In this document: piece after piece, positions 24,690 through 35,483 of the stretch
Layout: each line of letters opens with the position of its first letter
Numbering within the stretch: position 1 is the first letter of the stretch
Assembly: GCF_018294505.1 (NCBI RefSeq)
Contig: NC_057807.1
Location: 168,626,685 to 168,690,684, forward strand
DNA length: 64,000 bases
Reading direction: 5' to 3'
DNA from: Triticum aestivum
Taxonomy: Eukaryota > Streptophyta > Magnoliopsida > Poales > Poaceae
The notes under the pieces: model-generated
Databases searched by the model: none
The model's input: the letters and a program-made list of their open reading frames with translations, nothing else
What the model was told of the DNA's origin: nothing
Position numbers and translations under genes: made by a program

Positions 24690-27600
24690 TTAAGTGTAAA
24701 AGGGGCGGAGCAGCTCGGCATTCCAAGCTCGGGGCTCGTCGATCTGGTGCTCGACATTGTAAAGACGGTATGCTCCATTGTGGAGAACCTTGGTGACGAT
24801 GAAGGGGCCTTCCCAAGAAGGAGCAAGCTTGTGTGGCTTCTGTTGATCCACTTGGAGAACCAAATCTCCTTCCTGGAAGGCTCGACTCTTCACGTTTTTG
24901 GCATGGAAGCGACGCAAGTCCTGCTGATAAATGGTCAATCGGATCAAGGCCATCTCCCTTTCTTCTTCTAGAAGGTCGACTGCGTCCTGCCGGGCTTGCT
25001 CTGCTTCAGCTTCGTTGTAGGGTTCGACTCGGGGTGCGTTGTGAAGCAGGTCACTCGGCAAGACTGCTTCAGCTCCGTAGACCAAGAAGAACGGAGTTCT
25101 CCCAGTCGACCGGTTAGGTGTGGTCCTTAATCCCCAAAGCACTGACGGAAGTTCATCGACCCATGCACCAGCTGCGTGCTTGAGATCGTGCATCAATCGG
25201 GGTTTCAACCCTTTGAGAATCAAGCCATTTGCTCGTTCTGCCTGTCCATTCGACTGAGGGTGAGCGACTGAAGCATAGTCGACTCGTGTGCCCTGAGATG
25301 TGCAGAAAGCTCTGAATTCCTCGGAATCGAAGTTTGACCCGTTGTCAGTGATGATGCTGTGTGGAACTCCATATCTGAATATCAACTCCCTGATGAAGCT
25401 GACAGCAGTGCCGGCATCAAGATTCTTGATGGGTTTAGCCTCAATCCACTTGGTGAACTTGTCGACTGCTACCAACACATGGGTGAAGCCGCTTCTGCCT
25501 GTTCTCAGAGGTCCAACCATATCCAATCCCCATACAGCGAAAGGCCAGACGAGTGGTATGGTCTTTAAGGCTGAGGCGGGCTTGTGTGACATATTGGAGT
25601 AAAATTGACATCCTTCACACTTGTCGACTATCTCCTTTGCCATTTCATTCGCTCTTGGCCAGTAAAATCCTGCTCGGTATGCTTTGTCCACATTGGTCCG
25701 AGAGGAAGCATGATGGCCACAGGTCCCCGAGTGGATATCGTCAAGGATTATCCGACCTTCTTCTGGCGTTATACATTTCTGACCAACTCCAGTCGCGCTT
25801 TCTCTGTACAACTGTCCCCTTATCACGGTAAAGGCTTTAGATCGGCGGACGATTTGTCGAGCCTCTTCTTCATCCTCCGGGAGCTCTTTCTTTAAGATAT
25901 ACGTGATATACTGCACTGTCCAATCGGGAGCGATCACCAACACTTCCATGATCAGGTCGACCACTGCTGGAACTTCAACTTCAGTCGGATCTATGACACT
26001 TTTGGGCTGCGAAGCTTCTTCGGTAAAAGGATCTTCTTTAACTGATGGAGTATGGATATGCTCCAAGAACACATCACTGGGAATGGCTTCTCTCTTGGAA
26101 CCTATCTTCGCCAAATCATCAGCCGCTTGATTCTTCAGTCGGGGTATATGATGGAGCTCTAACCCTTCAAATTTCTTTTCAAGCTTTCTCACTGCATTGC
26201 AGTATCCAGTCATGGCTGGGCTTCTAACGTCCCACTCCTTCATCACCTGATTGACCACCAAATCTGAGTCGCCATAAACCATAAGGCGACGGACGCCGAG
26301 TGAAATGGCCATGCGCAACCCATATAAAAGTGCCTCGTATTCTGCTTCATTATTGGAGGAATCAAAGTGGATCTGGAGCACATATCTGAGCTTATCTCCT
26401 CGGGGGGAAACCAATACTACCCCAGCACCGGAACCATTTAACATCTTAGAGCCATCAAAGAACATGGTCCAATGCTCCGAGTGAACTTGAGTCGGCTGCT
26501 GTTGTTCAATCCACTCGGCAAGGAAATCTGCTATTGCTTGGGACTTAATGGCTTTCTTTGCCTCAAACTTGATATCAAGGGGAAGGAGTTCAATCGCCCA
26601 TTTCGCCACTCGACCAGTTGCATCTCTGTTGTGCAGAATCTCTGACAGTGGGGCGTCGCTGACGACTGTAATGGAATGATCAGAGAAATAATGAGCAACC
26701 TTCTTCGTGGTCATGTAGATCCCATACACGAGCTTCTGATAATGAGGGTATCTTTGCTTCGATGGGGTCAAAACTTCGGAAAGATAATATACTGGGCGCT
26801 GAACTTTGAAGGCTTTCCCTTCTTCTTCCCGCTCGACCGTAAGTACTGTACTGACGACTTGTCCTGTGGCTGCAATGTAAAGCAACAGAGGCTCTTTGCT
26901 GATCGGAGCAGCAAGCACCGGCTGGGTGGATAGCAGAGCTTTTAGCTCGGCAAATGCTGCATCAGCTTCTGGAGTCCACTCGAACTTGTCTGACTTCTTC
27001 ATCAGTCGGTAAAGAGGCAATGCCTTTTCACCGAGGCGAGAGATGAATCGACTTAATGCGGCCAAGCATCCAGTAAGCTTCTGGACATCGTGCACACGCA
27101 CAGGGCGTTTCATTCGGAGTATAGTGCCAACTTTTTCTGGGTTAGCGTCGATTCCTCGTTCGGAAACGAGAAAACCGAGTAACTTTCCACCGGGAACTCC
27201 GAATGTGCACTTTGATGGATTGAGCTTGATATCATATCTCCTGAGATTGGCAAATGTTTCGGCGAGGTCAGTCAGCAGGTCGGAACCCTTCCGTGATTTG
27301 ACCACAATATCATCCATGTACGCTTCCATGTTCCGACTGATTTGAGTGAGTAAACACTTCTGAATCATCCTCATAAACGTGGCTCCGGCATTCTTGAGGC
27401 CGAATGGCATGGTGACATAGCAAAAGCACCCGAATGGAGTGATGAAAGCTGTTTTGATCTCGTCGGGTCCATACAGACGGATCTGATGGTACCCGGAATA
27501 GGCGTCTAAAAAAGACAATCTCTCACATCCCGCAGTCGAGTCGACAATTTGGTCGATGCGAGGAAGAGGAAAATGATCTTTCGGGCAGGCCCGATTGATA

Positions 27601-27902
27601 TGTTTGAAATCGATGCACATGCGAAGTGACTTGTCCTTCTTGGGGACCATGGCAACATTGGCGAGCCACTCAGAGTGGTAGACCTCTCAGATAAACTCCG
27701 CTGCCAGGAGCCGAGCCACCTCCTCGCCAATGGCCTTTCTCTTCTGCACGGCAGACCGTCGAAGATGTTCTTTGACAGGTTTTTCTTTTGGGTCGACTCG
27801 TAAACGATGCTCAGCCAGCCCCCTGGGAACACCCGGCATGTCAGCAGGCTTCCATGCAAAGATGTCCCAGTTCTCACGGAGGAACTGGATGAGCGCTTCT
27901 TC
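24690..27902 (-). pseudogene. Element C Pol: reverse transcriptase, two RNase H regions, integrase (one internal stop)
   Basis: A 986-codon open frame runs 27,650-24,690, and the same frame extends upstream to 27,902 through a single TGA at 27,687-27,689. Counting from 27,650: RT with YMDD at residues 111-114, a first RNase H region near 250-390, a second RNase H with the D-E-D pattern (MFFDGS, NNEAEYEAL, GDSDLV) at about 395-525, an HHCC integrase N-domain and the integrase core (TDNGS...GQAERAN). The second RNase H is the hallmark of the Tat lineage. Apart from the TGA, the enzyme frame is complete. I call it a pseudogene because that stop lies before the RT core. Confidence 0.88.
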
Positions 27903-30853
27903 CTATTTAGAGTCAAGTGTTGTGGAAATATGAGTCGGAGCAGCACTGGGGTCGGTCGGGTGAATGTAAACGAGTTTCGTCTCGCCAGACGACTGGAATG
28001 CTGACTCTGTGGCGGGCTTCTTGGCCCGCAATAAATCACTCGGATCTGCATTTTTCTGATATTCTTCCAGCTCCACCACTGTTATCTGAGAATCGGCAAT
28101 CTTTGAGCCCTTCTGAAAACACTCTTCTGCCTTTTTCCGATTGCCAGTGATGGTGATCACACCCTTGGGGCCAGGCATCTTCAGTTTGAGGTATACGTAA
28201 CATGGTCGAGCCATGAACCGTGCATAAGCTGGCCTGCCCAAGATAGCGTGATAAGCACTCTGGAAATCCACGACTTCAAATGTCAGCTTCTCTTTACGGA
28301 AATGCTTCGAATCGCCGAAAACCACATCTAGAGCTATTTGGCTGAGTGACTCAGCCTTCTTTCCAGGAATGACTCCATGGAAACTCATGTTGCTGGAACT
28401 GAGTCTGGACATCGGAATGCCCATTCCTTTTAGCGTCTCCGCATACAATATATTCAATCCACTGCCGCCATCCATCAGAACCTTAGTCAGTCGAGTGCCT
28501 TCGACGACTGGGTCGACCACCAAAGCTTGCCTCCCAGGGGTGGCTATGTGTGTCGGGTGATCAGACTGGTCGAACATAATGGCGGTCTGAGACCATTTCA
28601 GATAGCTGGGTGTCGCCGGAGCGACCATATTCACCTCACGGTTGACAACTTTCAATCGACTTTTGCTCTCCATGTCAGCAAAAATCATCAGGGTGGAATT
28701 GACATGGGGGTACCCTTCGTCACTGTCCTCTTTGTCCACAGCCTTGTCTGACTCCTTCTCCTTATCCTTGGACTGTTTTCCTTGAAACTGCTGGATTAAG
28801 AGCCGGCACTGGCGAGTGGTATGTTTTGGGTAGATGAAGTTACCCTCTTCGTCTTTCTTCGTGTGGATGTGACATGGCAGATCCATCACGTCATTTCCTT
28901 CCTTATCCTTCACCTTCTTGGTGTTCCAGGATCCTTTGGGTTTCCCTTTGAATTTGCCCTGTGTCACGGCCAGGGCCTCTCCAGGAGCAGCTGGCTCGGC
29001 TTTCCGCTTCTGCTTCCGACTGGAGTTTCCTTTTTCCGACTGACTCGGCTTGTACTTGCCACTCCGGAGTCGATCCTCTTCTTCACCATTGGCGTATTTG
29101 GTGGCAATCTCCATCATTCGACTCAGGGTCATATCTCCGGTCCGACCAAACTTCAAACTTAACTCTCTGTTCTTAACACCATCCTTGAAGGCACAAACTG
29201 CTTGATGATCAGACACGTTCTCCACCGTATGATGCAATGTGATCCATCTCTGGATGTAATCTCTCAGGGTCTCATTCGACTTTTGCACGCAGACCTGCAG
29301 CTCTGTCAGTCCTGCTGGTCGCTTGCAAGTTCCCTCAAATGTCCTGACGAACACTCGGGCAAGATCTTCCCAAGTGTAAATGCTGCTAGGAGCTAGCTGA
29401 TTCAACCAGGCCCTGGCCGAACCCTCCAACATGAGTGGTAGGTGTTTCATGGCCACCTCATCATTGCCACCGCCAATCTGCACAGCCACTCGATAGTCCT
29501 CGAGCCAAGTTTCGGGCTTGGACTCACCAGTGAACTTACTTACCCCAGTCGCCAACCTGAAGTTGGGAGGAATCACCGCGACTCTGATGGCTCTGCTAAA
29601 ACATTCTGGTCCTGAGACATGGACTCGGCTGCTGGTGGGCGCATCTCTGTCGTGGCCTTCTTGATGAGCTCTGTTCCGGTCGACCAAACCTTGCACGATG
29701 ATGGATCTCGCGTCAAAGCCTGGTTCCCTGGGGTCGACCGGAGCTCTCCGCCCAACACTGTGCTGACGCCTGTCATCTTGCTGCCGAGGGGCGTAAGACC
29801 CACCCCTTGGGGGAGGAGTGGGCACTTGACGCCGATCATCACGATCGAATCGGTCATCATACTAATCACGTCGACCCCCATGTCCCTCACGCCGCGGAGG
29901 CGACCTTGGGCTATGAGCCGACTGGACTGTATTCGCAGCGAAGGATCGACTGTGAATCCTATTGCGTGACTGTGACACCACCAAATTCTGATCTCTTGCT
30001 GCCCGGAGCAAATCTCGGATCTGCATCAAGCCTCTGCCAGCCTCCGACTGAGAGGGCTGAATTGACTCTGCGATACGGGCTGCAGCTGCTAGATTCTGAA
30101 CCGGGTTCGATATACCTGAGTTGGTTGTGGAAAGAGTTGACGTCGACTGGAGTCGGGTACTCGTTGCCGCGCGCGTTCGTCGAGTGCTCACTGGAGGTTC
30201 TCCAGTCGAGTGCGCTCAGCCAAGTTGGCCAAACGCGCATCCTCCAAGGCATGAGCCTCGGGGGTTTCTCCTACGATGGGAGTATGCAGAGCATCCACAT
30301 TCCGGCGGCGAAGATCTTCCCTTTGCAGAGAAGTGAGTGGCTCGGGTTGATATTCCTCGTGGACCTGAGCGGGGTCGCCTCCGCCGTCCGCCCCATCAGT
30401 GCGGGGGAAGCCGGGAGGACTACGAGGCCCATTGACCATCAGGACCTCCGCCATTGGATCACTGCTGTCGCACTCGGATGCAGTCTCTACGGAGCCAGTC
30501 GACAGATCGAACAGGTCGTAGAGAGACTCATCGGGCTTGATTGCCGTGACTTGGGTGGTGGCCGATTGACGAGCCACTACGTGTCTCACCCATCGCTGAA
30601 GCCTCGACCGACCAGAGCGCTTGCGCTGGCGGGAGACAGGGAGGGAGGACGACAAAGGAGTCAACCGATACGGAGCCGACGGTTGCCGCAGCAGGACGCC
30701 GCGGACACATGCACGAAAGTGCGTCGCCCCGCAGACGGGAAGCGCGTCGATGTCGAGTGGAGCCTCCTGGAGCCAAGCGGAGTCGTCGGCGTTGAACGTG
30801 AGCGCGCCGAGATGGATCTCGCGGCCCTCGACCAGAACTCCGCCAGAAACCAT
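27903..30853 (-). pseudogene. Element C Gag-protease, broken by stops and a frameshift
   Basis: The main frame (29,825-27,903, 640 codons) has a gag core at about residues 85-245, a Cys/His cluster at 318-340, and a protease with MDGGS at 451-455, a Tat-type active-site variant. The same frame continues upstream to 30,191 past a TAG at 29,862-29,864. The probable N-terminus (30,853-30,188) is in a different frame, so one frameshift lies near 30,190. The frame ends at a TAG at 27,903-27,905, in frame with pol, so gag-protease and pol would otherwise be one polyprotein. Confidence 0.84.
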
Positions 30854-30905
30854 GATGAAGGCGACCGGAACAATTGCAACTTCTCCAATAAGTCGCTAAG
30901 ACACC

Positions 30906-30924
30906 GGCCCCAAGGTGGGCGCCA
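30906..30924 (-). other. Primer binding site of element C
   Basis: On the minus strand, TGGCGCCCACCTTGGGGCC starts two bases after the CA that ends the 5' LTR. It is a tRNA-complementary sequence of the TGGCGCC type, different from the tRNA-Asp site of elements A, B and D. I cannot name the tRNA. Confidence 0.65.
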
Positions 30925-30926
30925 AC

Positions 30927-31450
30927 TGTCGTGGTACTAAGACTGACAGTAGAATGGGGGTAGGTATGGAGAGGCAAGATCTTAGCTATGAAGCAGTTGT
31001 ATACGCAAGGGATTTACGAGTTCAGGCCCTTCTTGGAGGAAGTAACAGCCCTACGTCTCGGAGCCCGCAGGCGGTCGACTGGATTATAAGCGTATGAGTT
31101 ATAGGTGTGCGAACCCTTCTGCCAGTGGAGGGGGTGGCTCATATAGTGTCTGCCAAGACCTAGCCAGCCCACATAGCAGAGGGTTTAAAGTGCATTAAGG
31201 CCTGGCGTTACAGGTAACGCCTTACATAAAGTGTCATCATGGCCATAAAGACTACTTAATTACAGACCGTTTGGATACAGACTGGCTCTTGGACTCTTCA
31301 TGGTCGAGTGAATCTTCATGGTCGAGTGTCTTCGAGTCCGTCGAGTGGAATCCTTCTAGGTCGACTGGAAGGGAGTTTCTTCTAAAGATGTCCTTGGGAA
31401 GGGTACCTAGGACAGGTTCATGACCCTACCCTAGGTACATGACTTCATCA
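30927..31450 (-). repeat. 5' LTR of element C (524 bp; right copy)
   Basis: It matches 18,445-18,970 with 18 substitutions and a 2-bp indel by hand count, and is flanked on the right by the target duplication CCATC at 31,451-31,455. Confidence 0.95.
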
Positions 31451-31555
31451 CCATCGATTATATTTGGGGGTTTTGAATTTCCTCTCCCTACTGTCAAGAA
31501 AAAGTATGATATTCTTATTGTTGGGGATTTTCATATCCCCATTGAGGTAACTTAG

Positions 31556-32338
31556 TGTCTTTCGAAATTTCTCCGATTCCGTGATTATTCGGAATGAATT
31601 TGTTAACAAGACTTGATCAACCTTGTTGGTGGGTTCATTTTGATGATCACAAGATGGATGAAACTAGAAGCACAACCTTCTGTACCCTCTTTATATTTTT
31701 TGTTATTTAGTAGAAATAAAGTAAAATAGTATTTTTCTGTCTGTTTCCTGACTTATCCGTGCAATATAAAAATATCCCGAAAATAAAAGTCCTCAGAATG
31801 CCATGCCAATTTAATATGATTTTTTCGGGAATATTTGAGAATTTACTGTGCAAAAATCACCACGGGGGAGCTGCCACCTGGTCACGAGGGTGGAGGGCGC
31901 GCCCTACCCCCCTGGGCGCGCCCCCCTGCCTCGTGGGCCCACGGTGGCCCTCCTCCACTTATTCCTGCACCCATCTTCTTCCTCTGTCTCACACAAACAC
32001 GAAAAACCAACTCAAGCACGAGTTCCAGCCCCCGTTGCTGTGATTTTCGATCTCCTTGCTCAAAGCACCTCTCGCAAAACTGCTTGGGGAGATTGTTCCT
32101 TGGTATGTGACTCCTCCATTGGTCCAATTAGTTTTTGTTCTAGTGCTTTATTCATTGCAAATTTGTGCTGCATAGGTGGCCATGTTCTTGAGCTTGCATG
32201 TCAAATTTATATGGTTCCAAGTAGTTATAATGCTTGATATAGGCCCTAGGCACTTGTGGGAGTTGTTGCTATCAATTTTATTGAAGTTTGTTCACTTTTA
32301 TTTGAGGTTACTAAAAATTTCAGATTGTTTCAGAAATA
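31556..32338 (+). promoter_or_regulatory. Element B internal leader upstream of the ATHILA-type ORF
   Basis: This 780-bp non-coding stretch contains a GC-rich inverted repeat (about 31,878-31,947) nearly identical to the one upstream of the TATA-like box in B's own LTRs. A CT-rich leader follows, with a possible intron: donor GTATGT at 32,103 and acceptor TTTCAG at 32,318-32,323 or 32,328-32,333, just before the ATG at 32,339. I infer a possible internal promoter plus leader intron for the downstream ORF. No TATA box is clear. Confidence 0.4.
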
Positions 32339-33457
32339 ATGAAGAGACTTTTGAGGGGCTCGTCGAGCCGAAGCTCTAAGGAAAAACAAAAGGAGGAAGA
32401 GGAGAAGCCCAAATTTAATTTACCTCGCACCGCGGAGGTCCGGCTGTGTGAATGGCCCTCCGATGACTTCTTGAGGAGAGCTGGGATTCATGAAGACTTC
32501 TATGTATTGATTGAGAATGTCGGCCTCACCAACTTCCTCCACGACCAACGTCCTCAGTATCTCTTACTCACGAATACTTTTGTGCAAGACTTCTATTTTT
32601 CCCCTAAGAAATCACCTCCAACGGTAGAGTTTCATTTATATGACGTTGTTAAAGAGATGACACTAGAAGAATTCTACAAGGTTTGCAGAATACCATTTGA
32701 AGGCACCTTAGATGAACCCCACCGTAACGAAGTAGAAGCTTTTATTAACACTATCACGGTGGGAGAAACCAGGAAGGTTTCTGATGCGAGGATCACTAGC
32801 ATTCATTATCCTGTTTTACGCTACTTTGTCATATTTGCTAGTCGTTGCTTGATTGGACGCGGGAACTGTGGGAACCTTAGTATTCCTGATATTATTATTT
32901 TGCTCCATGTTTTATACCGCGATAACTCTGTTAGTATGGGTGGAATTGTTGCTAGATGGTTAAGTTTGAACCGTACTAAGGGCCCCATATTTGGAGGCAT
33001 TTATGCTTCGCGCCTAGCTGAACATTTTGAAATACCTATTAGGCATGCGGAGAAAGAAGAAACAGCGCTGCCCCGTGCTTATCTAGATTACAAGAGTATG
33101 ATAGCGCATGATTTTCTTATTAAGAGTCGCGATGGAGAGCTCAAATATAAATTATACTTTGATAAACATCACCCTGAGACTATTACTTTGCCTGCTCCTT
33201 CTTTGTTTAACTTGTATGCGGAGCCTCACATTGTTCCGTGGGCGGCCGTTCAAGCCTATCGGAATCCTGCACCAGCCCCGAAACCGGAGCCACAAGATGA
33301 GCCGCCGCGAATGTCGGTTTATTCTTGGGATCCTGAGACGGTTGCCAGCCAGTGGCAATCAGAGTCCTCTTCATCACATTATGATCCCAACTATGCTGCG
33401 TCACACTATGACCCCAGCTTCACCTACGGATATCTGCCAGGCCATCCTTGGCAATAG
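32339..33457 (+). CDS. ATHILA-type ORF protein of element B
   Basis: An intact 372-residue frame. The N-terminus is Ser/Lys/Glu-rich (RSSKEKQKEEEE). Residues about 30-290 resemble the ATHILA ORF-1 family (Pfam PF03078), a protein of unknown function found downstream of, or instead of, the polymerase in Athila-group gypsy elements. The C-terminus is rich in Ser, Tyr, His and Pro with DPNYAASHYDPS-like repeats. I see no signal peptide or membrane segment, so an envelope role is not supported. It is the only undamaged long frame of element B apart from gag, which is notable in a copy this old. Confidence 0.8.
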   Translation: MKRLLRGSSSRSSKEKQKEEEEKPKFNLPRTAEVRLCEWPSDDFLRRAGIHEDFYVLIENVGLTNFLHDQRPQYLLLTNTFVQDFYFSPKKSPPTVEFHLYDVVKEMTLEEFYKVCRIPFEGTLDEPHRNEVEAFINTITVGETRKVSDARITSIHYPVLRYFVIFASRCLIGRGNCGNLSIPDIIILLHVLYRDNSVSMGGIVARWLSLNRTKGPIFGGIYASRLAEHFEIPIRHAEKEETALPRAYLDYKSMIAHDFLIKSRDGELKYKLYFDKHHPETITLPAPSLFNLYAEPHIVPWAAVQAYRNPAPAPKPEPQDEPPRMSVYSWDPETVASQWQSESSSSHYDPNYAASHYDPSFTYGYLPGHPWQ

Positions 33458-35483
33458 ACCAACTTAGGCCAAAAGCCTAAGCTTGGGGGAGTACGTATTT
33501 CCCACCGACATTACATTCATGTTCACACACACTCATTGCTAGATGTCGGTGCTCATACTTTTTCACTGTAATATCCATGCTAGTTTAAATTTCTTTTTCC
33601 TGTTTTCTTCTTGTGTGTTTGTTAAACTTTAAGAAAAACCAAAAAAATTAGTTAGTTTACTTTCCATGCTTGTAGGAGAATTAAAAAGAAAACCCAAAAA
33701 TATTTCCCGTTCTTCTTTTAGTTGTTGGGAGCTTTCCCGTGTAAATAGTTTTTATTTTCTTTCCTTTCTTTGGGGGTCGAGAAGACCATATTGAAAATGC
33801 TTAGTGGCTCTTATATGCATGATTGTTTATTTAACTTAGAGCCCATATTACTTGTCTTCTCTCTTGAGTTGAATGCTTGCAGATTCCAGCTTAGTCCAAT
33901 GCACGTGCACTATTATTATTATACACACCGTTCGGTCGTGCAAGTGAAAGGCAATAATGATGATATATGATGGACTTATTGGGAAGAGAAAAGCTGGTAT
34001 GAACTCGACCTCTCTTGTTTTTGTAAATATGATGATTCATCGTTCCTGATTCAGTTGTTATGAAGTAAACATATTTGCAATGACATTTAGAGATTATAGT
34101 TGCTTATGCCATGCTTGATTAGCTATGAGTTATAATGGTTTACCTTGCATGCCAACATGCTATTAGAATGATTATGATGTGGTATAATGGGATGGTATCC
34201 TCCTTTAAATGTATTGAGTGACTAGACTTGGCACATGTTCACGCATGTAGTTGAATCAAATCAACATAGCCTTCATGATATTTATGTTCATGGTGGATTA
34301 TATCCTACCCATGCTTGTACTCGGTGTGAATTAATTTTAATGCATGTTTACGACTGTTGTCGCTCTCTCAGTTGGTCGCTTCCCAGTCTTTTGCTAGCCT
34401 TCACTTGTACTAAGCGGGAATACTGCTTGTGCATCCAAACTCCTTAAACCCCAAAGTTATTCCATATGAGTCCACCATACCCTCCTATATGCGGTATTTA
34501 CCTGCCGTTCCAAGTAAATTTGTATGTGCCAAACTCTAAACCTTCAAATAAACATTTTGTTTTGCATGCTCGAATAGCTCATATGTCAACTAGAGCTGCC
34601 CTTATCTTCTGTGTTAGGCGGGTTATTCTCAAGAGGAGTGGACTACGCTCCTCATTCACGAGAAAATGGCTGGTATTCGGGATGTCCAGTCCCATGCTTT
34701 ATGCAAACTAAATCAAAATAACTGCAAACAAAACTCCCCCTGGGACCCGTTGAATGTTGGAGGCACTCGTTGTTTCGAGCAAGCCATGGATTGATGCTTG
34801 TGGAGGAGGGGGAGTATAAACTTTACCATTCTGTTTGGGAACCGCCTATAATCTGTTTAGCATGGAAGATATCGTCGTCTTTTAGTTGTTATGTTGACAA
34901 TGAAAGTATGCCGCTCAAAATATAATTTATCTCTATTTCAAAACCGAGCTCTGGCACCTCTACAAATCCCTGCTTCCCTCTGCGAAGGGTCTATCTATTT
35001 ACTTTTATGTTGAGTCATCACCCTTATTATTAAAAAGCACCCGCTGGAGAGCACACTGTCGTTTGCATTCATTATTATTGGTTTATATTGGGTATGACTT
35101 GACTGGATCTCTTTTACCATGAATTACAATGTTTAGTCAGTCTTTGATCTTTAAAGGTGCTCTGCATTTATGTTTTGCGGTCTCAGAAAGGGCTAGCGAG
35201 ATACCATTTTGTTATATCATGTTATGATTATTTTGAGAAAGTGTTGTCACCCGAGTTTTATTATTATGGCTCGCTAGATGATCATGCTATTGATATGAGT
35301 AACTGTGAGACCTACGTGTCATTGTGAGTATGGTTAGTTCGTAATAATTGCTGAGACTTGAATGCTGGCTTTTCATGTTTACAACAACAAGAGCAAACAG
35401 AGTTTGTAAAAGTTTTTCTTTTTCTCTTTCAGTTTGTCAACTGAATTGCTTGAGGACAAGCAAGGGTTTAAGCTTGGGGGAGT
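33458..35483 (+). repeat. Element B 3' non-coding region with two polypurine tracts
   Basis: No coding frame is supported. AAGCTTGGGGGAGTA at 33,479-33,493, just after the ATHILA-type ORF, matches the terminal polypurine tract AAGCTTGGGGGAGT at 35,470-35,483, which abuts the 3' LTR. The terminal copy is the expected plus-strand primer; the inner copy would be a central tract. The rest is AT-rich. Confidence 0.7.

Larger units (their letters stand above)
18445..31450 (-). mobile_element. Element C: complete 13-kb Tat-lineage Ty3/gypsy element with an antisense gene
   Basis: It is bounded by two LTRs (18,445-18,970 and 30,927-31,450) and flanked by the duplication CCATC (18,440-18,444 and 31,451-31,455). 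It lies in B's protease frame. On the minus strand: 5' LTR, primer site, gag, protease, reverse transcriptase, two RNase H regions, integrase, three tandem-repeat arrays, a segment encoding a gene on the opposite strand, polypurine tract and 3' LTR. The LTRs differ by 18 substitutions and one 2-bp indel over about 524 bases by hand count (about 3.4%). In-frame stops in gag-pol make this copy defective. Confidence 0.95.
17198..31555 (+). pseudogene. Element B protease region, split by element C
   Basis: The frame runs 17,198-18,444, is cut by element C after the target site CCATC, and resumes in frame at 31,456, ending at a TAG at 31,553-31,555. It has a basic and acidic linker, then a retropepsin-like domain with DLGAG as the probable active-site motif (18,078-18,092) and ILGRPFLNT near 18,290-18,316. 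The next domain should be reverse transcriptase, but the frame stops about 33 codons after the junction, so the element never had or has lost its polymerase. As it stands the unsplit product cannot be made. Confidence 0.83.

Noticed and set aside
29807..30940. 377-codon open frame on the plus strand
   Set aside because: It is the antisense shadow of element C's gag region and 5' LTR boundary; it has no domain and runs into the LTR.
32339..33457. Retroviral-style envelope protein
   Set aside because: The position after pol-like genes invites this label, but no signal peptide or membrane segment is visible; an ATHILA-type ORF is the supported call.
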